From M3007 sp032115775 (GTDB lineage: Bacteria; Bacteroidota; Bacteroidia; Chitinophagales; Saprospiraceae), in assembly GCA_032115775.1 (NCBI GenBank), contig JAUMBL010000212.1, positions 1 through 31,531 on the forward strand: a stretch of DNA of 31,531 nt. The letters are read 5' to 3'. Under the pieces are notes generated by a model. That model was not told the origin of the DNA, did no database searches, and saw only the letters and a program-made list of their open reading frames with translations. This document shows, one piece after another, positions 7,607 to 17,400 of the stretch (position 1 is the stretch's first letter; each line of letters begins with the position of its first letter). A program made the position numbers and the translations under genes.

Positions 7607-8971
7607 ATGCACACAAACAAAACAGCGGTTATTGTCGGCGCCGGCTTAGTCGGTTCGCTCTGGGCTATTTTCATGGCTCGCCGGGGTTATGAGGTAAAAG
7701 TATTCGAGCGTCGGCCTGATATGCGGGCTGCGGGGTATTTGGGTGGGCGTTCCATCAACCTGGCGATGAGCGTCCGGGGTTGGCACGCCGTAGAAAAGGC
7801 GGGCATTCAGGCGCAGTTGGAGAAGGTGGCCATTCCGATGCCTGGGCGCATGATGCACAGCGTGGAGGGTAATTTGAGTTTTCAGCCGTATGGCAAAGCG
7901 GGCGAGGCGATTTACTCCGTATCGCGCGGCGGGCTGAATCTGGAGTTGTTGCGCCTTGCGTCGGAATTTCCGAATGTGTCTTTTTTCTTTGAGCATCGCT
8001 GCCTGGATGTAGATTTAAACAACCCGCAGATCACGTTTGAAGATATGCGCAGCGGTGTGCAAACAACCATCGAAACGCCGCTGATTTTTGGTACCGACGG
8101 CGCTTTTTCCGCCGTGCGCAACGCCTTGCAAAAGACGGATCGATTTGATTATCGCCAGTTTTATCTGGAGCACGGCTATAAGGAACTGACGATTCCGCCC
8201 GCTTCGGACGGCGCGTTCCAGCTCGATCCCCATGCCCTGCACATTTGGCCGCGCGGCAATTTTATGATGATTGCGCTGCCCAATGCGGACGGGTCGTTTA
8301 CCTGCACGCTGTTTCTCCCGTTTGAAGGGCCGCAGGCGTTTGAGCACTTACATACCGACGATGCGGTGACGGCGTTTTTCAACCGGTATTTTGCGGATGC
8401 GGTACCGTTGATGCCCGGCTTGCTGGAGGATTTCCGAAAGAATCCGACGTCCTCCCTTGTGACCATTCAGTGCAATCCCTGGCAGTGGCAGGGGCGGATT
8501 TTGTTGTTAGGCGATTCGGCGCATGCGATTGTGCCGTTTTACGGCCAGGGGATGAACGCCGGGTTCGAGGATTGTACGTTGTTGGACAGCATGTACGAGA
8601 CGTATCAGGGCGACTGGTCGAAGATACTGCTGGCCTTTGCCGTTCGCCGCAAGCCCGATGGCGACGCGATTGCGGAACTGGCGCAGCGCAATTTCATCGA
8701 AATGCGTGATTTGGTGGCCGACCCGCAGTTTTTGCTGCGCAAGAAAATTGCCGCGCGTTTGCATGAAAAATATCCGGATTTTCTGCCGGTGTATTCCATG
8801 GTGACGTTTAGCAATATTCCCTATTCCACCGCGCTCCGGGAGGACGATGCGCAGAACCGGCTTTTTGCCGATATTCTGTCTATTCCGGATATTGCCGAGC
8901 GTTGGGACGGGCCAGAAGTAGAGGCTTGTTTGCTGCAGTGGATGGCGGCGAAAGCATCCCAGGCAAGTTAA
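7607..8971 (+). CDS. kmo: Kynurenine 3-monooxygenase
   Basis: This FAD-dependent aromatic hydroxylase converts L-kynurenine to 3-hydroxykynurenine with NADPH and O2, on the tryptophan to quinolinate/NAD route or in tryptophan breakdown. The product has 454 residues, the usual size for bacterial KMO. The N-terminal Rossmann motif (VIVGAGLVGSLWA, then VFERRPD) binds FAD. GRSINLAMSVRGWHA is typical of KMO, and LLLGDSAHAIVPFYGQGMN near residues 300-318 is the second FAD-binding motif of the family. The ATG at 7607 is preferred over an in-frame TTG at 7601. No kynureninase, tryptophan dioxygenase or 3-hydroxyanthranilate dioxygenase gene is nearby, so the pathway must be completed elsewhere. It is convergent with the HEAT/cyclophilin gene, with only 7 bases between the stops. 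Confidence 0.95.
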   Translation: MHTNKTAVIVGAGLVGSLWAIFMARRGYEVKVFERRPDMRAAGYLGGRSINLAMSVRGWHAVEKAGIQAQLEKVAIPMPGRMMHSVEGNLSFQPYGKAGEAIYSVSRGGLNLELLRLASEFPNVSFFFEHRCLDVDLNNPQITFEDMRSGVQTTIETPLIFGTDGAFSAVRNALQKTDRFDYRQFYLEHGYKELTIPPASDGAFQLDPHALHIWPRGNFMMIALPNADGSFTCTLFLPFEGPQAFEHLHTDDAVTAFFNRYFADAVPLMPGLLEDFRKNPTSSLVTIQCNPWQWQGRILLLGDSAHAIVPFYGQGMNAGFEDCTLLDSMYETYQGDWSKILLAFAVRRKPDGDAIAELAQRNFIEMRDLVADPQFLLRKKIAARLHEKYPDFLPVYSMVTFSNIPYSTALREDDAQNRLFADILSIPDIAERWDGPEVEACLLQWMAAKASQAS

Positions 8972-8978
8972 CAACGCC

Positions 8979-11015
8979 CTATTTCATTATTGACACTTTT
9001 TCAATCACATCCCCGGGCTGTATTTGGTTCACGACCTCCATGCCTTCTTTCACGCGGCCAAAAATCGTATAGCGGCCGTCGAGGTGGGGCGTAGGCGATT
9101 GCGTAATAAACCATTGCGTACCTTCGGTGTCCGTTCCGGCCGAGGCCATGCCGAGATATCCTGCGCCATCATACCAGACGGGGCCGATTTCCGTGCGCAG
9201 GGTGTAGTCCAATGCGCCGTATCCGTCGCCGCGCGGGCATCCGCTTTGCACCACGAAATTGGGAACCACCCGGTGGGCGATTTTTCCGTCGTAGAAGCCT
9301 TCGCCGGCCAGTTTCAGGAAATTTGCGACTGATCCGGGCGCCCATTGCGGGTACAATTCCAGCAGGATTTCGCCGTATTGGGTTTGCATTTTTACCCGTG
9401 TGGCGCCGGTGAAATTTGACAGCGCCTGCCAGGCAATCGGATGGTTAAACGCCGGTTTAAAGGGCGGCGGCACGGAGATTCCCTCGAAATAGGCGAGCGC
9501 CTTGTTCAGGGCTGCGTACGCCTCCAGGTCGCGCGGCATTTTTAGTTTGGCGAGGGCGGTTTGCAAATCGGGAATGCGCGTTGAATCGCTGATTTCTTTA
9601 AAATTCAAGATCGTTGACTCCAGCGCCGGCGCGACCGATGCGATGGCGCCTGGATCGTTTGCGGCGATGATTTCGCGGAAGTACCCGTACAATTCCCGCC
9701 GCGCGCCCCGTGCGCCCTCTCCAAAAATCCGGTAGAAATCCTCCCGCCCGGCGATCGCGGCCAGGGCTTCCGCTGCGGCGGTTTTGACGGCCGGGTGCGC
9801 GTCGTTCATGCCTTTTTCATAGATAAAGCGGTATTGCCAGCCGTATTCCGAGAGCGCGCCGATCCAGGCAGCCCGTTCATATGGGTCGTTGCTCTGGAGG
9901 AACATTTCGCGGATTCGGTACACCACATAATCTTTGGATTCCTTGTTGTCCCAGCTGGACAACCACCGATTGGAAGCGCGGAACAGCGCCGCTTTCGTGG
10001 GCCAAGGCAGGCTTTGATTTTCCCGGTCGTTGGCGATCCGCCAGTAGAAATCGCCGTCTTTAGCCTGACCGTTTTTTATAAAAAATTCTGCTGCCGTGCG
10101 GGAGATATGCGGGTTGGTATTGGAGACAAAGGGTAACACCAGGTTGCGCACCGTGTCGTATTCAAATTTGCCGAGCGCCTGGATGAGGTTGCACTGCACC
10201 CGCCAGTCGCGTTCTGTTTGAATGACCTTCGAGAGGATGGCGAACGCGGGTTTAGAGGCTGATTTTCCGAGCGCGGTCGCCAGCGCCATGCGGACTTCCG
10301 GGTTGCCGGATCGGACATACGCTGCTGCGATTCGGACTGCCTGGAGGCTGTCCGGCGTCACTTCCGAGACCCGCGCCAGGTAATGCGCCGCCATCAGGCG
10401 CGCCGGGTGGGGGAGGCGTTCCTCGACGAGGTAGGCGATCATTCGCGCCGTCGCCGCCGTATCCACAATATGCCGTAGGCCGAACCGGTAAATTGCCCGG
10501 CACTGGCCTTCCAGCAGCAGTGTGTCGGTCGGCTGATACGTCTTGACGGTGGCAATATCGCGCAGGTTTTCCGCATCGCCGCATTTTCCGACGGCCTCCA
10601 AGACCACTGCGTTGAATCGCTGATAGTCCGACAGCGAATCCTCCCGTTCGAAGGCTTTGATCAGGAAGGGAACGGCTTGCGGCGCTCGCGTTTGTCCCAG
10701 GGAAAACGCTGCTGCCACGCGGATATCATCCACTGGATCTTCGAGTAACGGCGCGAGCGCCTGCACCGCCGTGCTGTCGCCGAAAGAGGCAAATGCGAGG
10801 GCTGACAGATAGCGGAGCGTTGCGTCCGGATGTTGGAGATAGGCGGTCAGACTGTCCGTCCGGCGTTCGTCGCGGAATTGAAACAAGCGCTGCACCTGCG
10901 GGTCGCTCAAGTCCACCTGAATCTTATTCTTGTCGCGGCGTTCGCCGACTTCCGGCGGCACGCAGGCCCAGGCGAGTGACAAACTGCAAAAAATGAGGAT
11001 ATATAAAATGCGCAT
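8979..11015 (-). CDS. HEAT-repeat lipoprotein with C-terminal cyclophilin domain
   Basis: The 678-residue protein begins with a hydrophobic signal and a possible lipobox (LAWAC, Cys18; Ala at -3 is a little unusual). Residues of about 50-470 form a series of HEAT-like alpha-helical repeats, with recurring patterns such as RVAAAFSLGQ, EVRMALATALGKSA and AVKTAAAEALAAI. The C-terminal 139 residues (540-678) form a cyclophilin-type prolyl isomerase: AHRVVPNFVVQSG holds the catalytic Arg582, and GTQWFITQSPTPHLDGRYTIFG is the second conserved block. The HEAT solenoid probably binds a client or partner and presents it to the isomerase at the membrane; this is inference. It shares the cyclophilin domain, but not the PKD domain, with the lipoprotein at 5465-6346. 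A TAAATTTG box lies 35 bases upstream of the ATG within a small inverted repeat. Confidence 0.9.
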   Translation of the reverse strand: MRILYILIFCSLSLAWACVPPEVGERRDKNKIQVDLSDPQVQRLFQFRDERRTDSLTAYLQHPDATLRYLSALAFASFGDSTAVQALAPLLEDPVDDIRVAAAFSLGQTRAPQAVPFLIKAFEREDSLSDYQRFNAVVLEAVGKCGDAENLRDIATVKTYQPTDTLLLEGQCRAIYRFGLRHIVDTAATARMIAYLVEERLPHPARLMAAHYLARVSEVTPDSLQAVRIAAAYVRSGNPEVRMALATALGKSASKPAFAILSKVIQTERDWRVQCNLIQALGKFEYDTVRNLVLPFVSNTNPHISRTAAEFFIKNGQAKDGDFYWRIANDRENQSLPWPTKAALFRASNRWLSSWDNKESKDYVVYRIREMFLQSNDPYERAAWIGALSEYGWQYRFIYEKGMNDAHPAVKTAAAEALAAIAGREDFYRIFGEGARGARRELYGYFREIIAANDPGAIASVAPALESTILNFKEISDSTRIPDLQTALAKLKMPRDLEAYAALNKALAYFEGISVPPPFKPAFNHPIAWQALSNFTGATRVKMQTQYGEILLELYPQWAPGSVANFLKLAGEGFYDGKIAHRVVPNFVVQSGCPRGDGYGALDYTLRTEIGPVWYDGAGYLGMASAGTDTEGTQWFITQSPTPHLDGRYTIFGRVKEGMEVVNQIQPGDVIEKVSIMK

Positions 11016-11043
11016 ACGTGGTTTTGGCGCGCTTTGAGCGAAC

Positions 11044-11072
11044 CTGCCGCAAATTTAGTGCAAGCGCGGCAG
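11044..11072 (-). promoter_or_regulatory. Candidate promoter box inside an inverted repeat, upstream of the HEAT/cyclophilin gene
   Basis: On the minus strand TAAATTTG (11057 to 11050) fits the Bacteroidota -7 consensus TAnnTTTG exactly. It is enclosed by a 7-base inverted repeat, CTGCCGC (11044-11050) and GCGGCAG (11066-11072), which could be an operator. No clear -33 TTTG is visible at the usual distance, so the promoter call is tentative. Confidence 0.35.
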
Positions 11073-11073
11073 G

Positions 11074-11099
11074 GATTTTCCGCTTCCTGTCGGAAAATC
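11074..11099. other. Small hairpin in the divergent intergenic region
   Basis: Arms GATTTTCCG and CGGAAAATC (9 bp) surround an 8-base loop. It lies just upstream of the lipoprotein promoter candidate and far upstream of the giant surface-protein gene. It lacks a T-tract on either side, so it is more likely a binding site or chance structure than a terminator. Confidence 0.35.
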
Positions 11100-11172
11100 A
11101 CCGATACGTGCTGAAAAACAACCGGTTCGGCACGGCAAAATCAATTTTTTTATCAAAACAAAAAATTTAACA

Positions 11173-11229
11173 AAAACAAAAGTAGTTTAAAGTCAAGTTT
11201 TTAAATAAATAAAACAAAAGTAATTTAAA
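11173..11229. repeat. 19-base direct repeat pair in an AT-rich upstream region
   Basis: AAAACAAAAGTAGTTTAAA (11173-11191) and AAAACAAAAGTAATTTAAA (11211-11229) differ at one position and are 38 bases apart, start to start. They sit upstream of the promoter candidate at 11241-11269 and could bind a regulator. On the minus strand each contains TACTTTTG, a perfect TAnnTTTG match, so they could instead be tandem leftward promoters. The surrounding 11120-11260 stretch is strongly AT-rich and holds no gene. Confidence 0.4.
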
Positions 11230-11240
11230 AACCTAGCTTT

Positions 11241-11269
11241 TTTGTGTAAAATCAAATAGCTTACCTTTG
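11241..11269 (+). promoter_or_regulatory. Candidate Bacteroidota promoter for the giant surface protein gene
   Basis: TTTG (11241-11244) and TACCTTTG (11262-11269) match the -33 and -7 elements of Bacteroidota promoters, with a 17-base spacer, slightly short of the usual 19-21. It would give a leader of about 170 bases before the ATG at 11446. The leader (11276-11445) shows no clear gene. Confidence 0.45.
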
Positions 11270-11445
11270 GAATAGTTTTTTTACCGGTAACAACTCAACC
11301 GGGCGCGTTCGGGTGTTTTAAAATTTACCTCCGGCCTTAGCAAGTGTTTTTTTATCGAACATTTTCGGGCAAAAACGGGGCGACGATTTTTCTTCATACT
11401 AAGCGGCGAGCGATTGAGCGATTGCCTTTTAATATTTTATCACTC

Positions 11446-14400
11446 ATGAATTCAATCTCTACGCAGGGGGAAACGCCTGGGTTTATTTGGCGTTTATTCA
11501 GACCGGCTTTTGCGGGTCTTTGCCTTTTGTTTGCGCTTGCACCGGCATTGGCGCAGACACCGCAGACGTTGCCATTTTCACAGAACTGGTCGAATGTTGG
11601 TTTGATTACCGTCAATGACGTGTGGACGGGTGTTCCGGGGATTATCGGCTTTCGGGGTGATGATCTGGTGACTACCACCGGCGTGGATCCGCAAACGGTG
11701 CTGGGTCCGGATAATCCGGGTGTGGTGGACGTCAACGCCAATCAGAACAATCCAAACAACAATAGCACGGGCGGCGTCACGGAATTCGACGGTATCGCCA
11801 ATCCGGTGGTGGCGCTGCAAGGCTCCGGCACGGCAGACGCGCCGTATCTGCGCATTGCTTTGAATACGCTCGGTCGCACGAATATCACGGTGAACTACCT
11901 CGTCCGCGACATAGACGGCTCCGCCGACAACGCGGTGCAGCAGGTGGCGCTGCAATACCGTATTGGCGCCAGCGGCAATTTTATCAACCTGCCGGCTGGT
12001 TTTGTTGCGGACGCAACTACCGTCAATGCGGATACGCTGGTTACGCCCATCAGCGTCGTGCTCCCCGCCGCAGCCAACAACCAGGCAGAAGTCCAACTGC
12101 GCATCATTACCACCAACGCCGTCGGAAACGACGAATGGGTGGGTATAGATAATATTTCGATCACGGGTACAGTCAGCTGTAACGTGTCTGCAAGCGGCGT
12201 GGTTACGCAACCTACCTGCGCGAACAACAACGGCGCCATCAACCTCACGGCAAGCAACGGCGCCACGCCTTATACTTATTCGTGGGTCGGCCCGGGCGTC
12301 AACCCGGGGAATGAAGACCAGAGTGGACTGGCGGCCGGAACGTACGCGGTGACGGTGACGGATGCGGCCGGCTGTACAGCGACCGCCTCCTTTACGTTGA
12401 CACTTCCGCCGGGCTGCAACTGCAGCATTTCAATTAGCACGAACATCACCCCGGCAACCTGCAACGGGCCGGGTGCAATCCAGTTCACGGCCTCCAATGG
12501 CGTGGCACCATATACTTATACGCTTAGCAACGGCGCAAGCAACACGACGGGTTTGTTCAACAACCTGCCTGGCGGCGGATACGTCGTTACGGTTACGGAC
12601 AACGGCAGCTGCTCCGCTACCGCCACCGCGACGGTGCCGGTGGCGCAAGATAATCAGCCGCCTGTGTTTAACCAAAGCCCACTGCCGGCCAATATCACCG
12701 TCAGTTGCAACGCACCCGTGCCGCCCCCGGCCGTACTGACGGCCAGTGACAATTGCGACAATGACGTTACGGTCACCCTAACCAGCGTCACGACGCCGGG
12801 CAGCTGTCCGCAAAACGCCACAATCACCCGCACCTGGGTAGCCGCAGACGACGCCGGCAATACGGCCGTGCATACGCAGACGGTCACCGTGCGCGACAAT
12901 ACAGCGCCGGTGTTCAACCAACCGCTGCCGGCCAATATCACCCTGAGCTGCGACGCCATGCTTCCCCAGGCGCCGCAAGTGACGGCTTCGGACAACTGCG
13001 ATCCCGGACAGGTTCCGCCGGTGATTTTTATCAATGAAATCCACTACGATAATGTAGGCTCCGACGTCAACGAGTTCGTCGAAGTCGCCGGCACAGCCGG
13101 GATAGACCTCACCCAGTACGCGCTGGTGCTGTACAACGGCAACGGCGGGGTGGAGTACGGCACGACCAATCTGACCGGCACGATTGACAATGAAGGGAAC
13201 GGCTTCGGAGCCGTGGCCTTTACGTATCCGGCGAACGGTGTCCAAAATGGCGCGCCCGACGGCGTTGCGCTGATCAAACTGCCCAACACCGTGGTGCAGT
13301 TTTTGTCGTATGAAGGCGTGTTTACCGCGACGAACGGCCCGGCTGCGGGTTTGGTTTCCCAGGATATCGGCGTGCTGGAAGACGGCGCGAATCCGGTCGG
13401 CACCTCCGTTCAACTGACCGGTACGGGTCAGCAATACGGCAATTTTACCTGGATCGGCCCGGTCACGGCTTCGCCCGGTACGCTCAACAGCGGCCAAACG
13501 ATTAATCCCCTGCCGGGTACGATCATTGCGGTGCTGATGGAATCTTCGATGATGGGCGCTTGCCCCGGCGAAATGATCTACAAGCGTATGTGGACTGCCA
13601 CCGACGCCTGCGGCAATTCCGCCGACTACATGCAGACCATCAGCCTGTTGGACGGCGCGGCGCCCGCTTTCGTGCCGCCCCTTCCGCCCAATATCACGAT
13701 TAGCTGCAATTCGCCCATACCGCCGCCTGCCACCTTGCTTGCCACGGACAACTGTGACGACGGCGCCGGCGACGAAATCGTGTGGATCAACGAAATCCAC
13801 TACGATAATCTCGGTACCGACGTCAACGAGTTTATTGAAGTCGCCGGCACGTCCGGAACCAACCTTTCCAATTACACCCTTTTCCTGTACAACGGCACGG
13901 GCGGCGGCACGTACGGTTCGCTTCCCCTTTCCGGCGTGATAGACAACGAGAGCAACGGTTACGGCGCCGTGTCCTTCAGCTTCCCGGTCAATGGCCTGCA
14001 AAACGGATCGCCCGACGGCATTGCGCTGGTGCGCAGCGGCATGGTGGTTCAGTTTTTGAGTTACGAGGGCGTTTTCACAGCGGTAGGCGGCCCGGCCAAC
14101 GGGATAGTCTCTACCGATATCGGTGTGCAGGAAGACGGGATGAACCCGGTGGGCACCTCCCTGCGGCTCAGCGGCACGGGCGGTCAATACGCGGATTTTG
14201 TGTGGAATGCTCCGGCGCCTGAGTCGCCCGGCACGATCAATCCCGGACAGAGTTTTGTGGCCATGCCGGTCGGTCTGATGGTTTCCTTCAGCCAAACTGT
14301 GGCGGCGATTCCAAGCCCCTGTCCGAACGACAGCACGATCACCCGCACCTGGACGGTGAACGACGGCTGCGGCAATTCGGCCACGCACGTGCAGGTCATT

Positions 14401-17400
14401 TCGATTCTTGACAACACCCCGCCGGTTGTGACCTGCCAGCCGATCACCGTGAATCTCGATCTGGACGGCATGGTGACGGTCAACGAATCTGCATTCCCCT
14501 ATTCCGCTACCGATAACTGCAGCAGCAGCCTCAGCCTGCTGCCCAATTCTGTTACGATTACCTGCAACAACGCCGGCGCTTCCGTTCCCTTCACCCTGCG
14601 GGTGCAGGATCAATGCGGCAATATCGGCGTGTGCAGTACGCAAATTAACGTGCCTGCATTCAACCGGTGCATTCCGGAAATTTCGATTGCCGACCCCTGC
14701 GTGTGCAAAGACAACGCGACCAACCTGAGTAACGGCCAGTTCAGCGACCGCATTTATATCAAATCGCTGACCGGAAAAATATGGACTTTGACGCAGGTGA
14801 ACGGCTTGTTCGCCAACAACAGTCCCGCCCCGCCGGGAATTCCTATCCCCATCGCGCCGGGCGCGACGTTCACGGAAACACCTGCCGGCAGCGGCGACTA
14901 TTTCCTGCAGGGACTCCATGTGGACGACTTGGGCTACAGCCTCACTGCGCGCAGCCAACAAGGCGAAATTCTGATCATCAGCAATAAATGCGCCTATCCG
15001 AATCCGGTGATTACCTCCGATCTGAGCGGCCCCTTCTGTCTGTATTCCGATCCGGTGACGCTCACCGCCAATCCCGGCGATGCCAATATCGTCAGCGCAG
15101 GCTTTAAAGTAAATGGCATGCCCGCTACCCAATTCAACCCTGGCGCCGGCATTGGGCAGTACATCATTGAATATACGGTCAATGGTGGAACCCCCAAAGC
15201 CGCAGGCGCGAATGATCCCGGCTGTCAAATTTCTATCCGCCAGATCGTCCAGGTAGTTGCCACGCCCAGCACCATAAGCTGCAACGACCTGGTACAGATA
15301 TCCCTGGATGAAGACTGCAATGTGGAGGTGACGCCGGATATGATCCTGGAGGGCTCATACGGCTGTTTCGACGACTACACGGTGACCATCACCTCGCTCA
15401 ACGGAGTCACGAATTACGGCAATACGGTGACGGGCGCCAACCTGGGTCAAACGCTTAAAGTGACCCTGAAGCACCTCGTCAGCGGCAATACCTGCTGGGG
15501 AACTATCGTCATTGAAGACAAACTTCCACCGGTTCTAACTTGCCCGAACCTCGATCTGTCTTGCGTGATCGAGGATTTTACACCCAACTACCTCAGTACG
15601 GTGCTTAATATCAGCGGTGCATTCCCGCAGGTAGAAGAGAATTGCTCCAACTACACGCTGCACTACGCGGATACCTGGTTTGATCTTGGTTGCACCGGCT
15701 CTATCAACGGCGTTCAAAACGTGAGCGCGTACGTCCGCCGGGTCTGGACGGCCACGGATGCCTCTGGTAACCTGTCGCAGTGCACACAGTTCCTGTATTT
15801 GAAGCGCCGCAACGTCCAAAGCGTGCTCCTGCCGGCCGACGTTACACTCTCCTGCGGCAGTCCGAATATCAGTCCGGTAAGCACCGGCACGCCGTATTTG
15901 ATAGAATTTGGTAAAAAATTCGATCTCTTCCCGAATAATGCCCACTGCGAGTTGCAAGCCGTGTATGCGGATCAGCGATTAAAAATCTGCGACGGCTCCT
16001 ATACGATTGTGCGCACCTGGACGGTGTACGACTGGTGTCTGCCCACCAATCCGATGCCGCCGAATCAGAATCCGGTGTATCACACCCAGGTTATTAAAGT
16101 GGTGGATACGCAGGGGCCGGCCGTTCAGTGCCCGCAAAATGTCACGGTGAGCACCAATCCGTTTGATTGCGAACGCGATTTGGATTTGCCGGATGTGATC
16201 ATTGAGGATGCCTGCTCCCGGATCGACTCGATCCGCGCGGAGTATATCGTAGGCGGGATACCGTACACCCTGCACGGCACGCTGGCTGATTTCCCTGGGA
16301 ATAATATCTGGGCGCCCGACACCCTCGGCGTACTGGGCTTTGCCAACGATTTGCCGCTGGGCGTTACGGCGATGCGGTACTTGGTTACCGACGACTGTGG
16401 AAACACGCGATCCTGCACCTTTAACGTCACGGTGGCGGATTTGACGCAACCCGTGGCTGTTTGCGACGAAATCACGCAGGTTTCGCTGGGCGTAAACGGC
16501 GAAATCTTGGTTAACGCTTCTACCTTTGACGACGGTTCGTATGACAACTGCTCCCCGGTTGTTTTCAAGGCCCGGCGGATGAATAACAACGACTGCCAGT
16601 CGGCCGCGGAATTTGACGATCAGGTGCGATTCTGCTGTGACGACCTCGGCGATACGATCATGGTGGTTTTCCGCGTCTATGATGTGGCGGCACCTGCCGG
16701 TCCGGTCAGCCAGTCCTTCCAGGAATTGCAAGCCAATGATTGCATGGTACAGGTCTATGTGGACGACAAGATCAAGCCGCTCTGCCAGGCGCCGTCCAAC
16801 GTCACTGTTTCCTGCGAAAACTTCGATCCTAGTCTCTGGGCTTACGGCGCCGGCGCGGCTACGGATAACTGCTGTGTGGACACCGTGACGACCACCGTCA
16901 ATTACAGCCTTTTCGACACCTTGTGCAACAAGGGTACGATCACGCGCACGTTCCGCGCGTTCGACTGCCAGGCCAATTCCAGTCAGTGCACCCACCGGAT
17001 TGTGGTCAATTATGAGCAAGATTACTATGTGCGCTTCCCCAACGACGTGATTGTGACGGCGTGCGACGGCAGCGGCAATTACGGCGAACCGGTTTTCTTT
17101 GGGGAGGACTGCGAGCTGCTCGCGGTTTCATTTACCGATGAAACCTTTACCGTGGTACCGGACGCCTGCTACAAAATCGAACGAACCTGGCAAATCATCA
17201 ACTGGTGTACCTTCGATCCGAACTTGCCGCTCGTCACCGTGCCCAATCCGAACCCGAATGCGACTGCCAACCACCCGTCCAACCTGCCCGGCCCGATCGT
17301 GTCTGCACCTGGCGCTACGGCGCCCTGGACTTCTACCCCGGTAGCCTTGTCGCCGGGTCAGACTCCGCACAACTTTACGCAATATTACACGGGCAATCCG

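Noticed and set aside
11344..11445. Upstream extension of the giant gene to GTG 11344
   Set aside because: The added 34 residues are basic and precede a proper signal peptide that starts naturally at ATG 11446.
12778..15228. 816-codon open frame on the minus strand inside the giant surface-protein gene
   Set aside because: It is antisense to clear HYR and lamin-tail coding sequence, has no signal or known motif, is full of His/Arg/Gly runs typical of reversed GC-rich codons, and similar frames cover other genes.
15979..17019. 346-codon minus-strand frame in the giant gene
   Set aside because: Antisense shadow of HYR modules; no recognisable domain.
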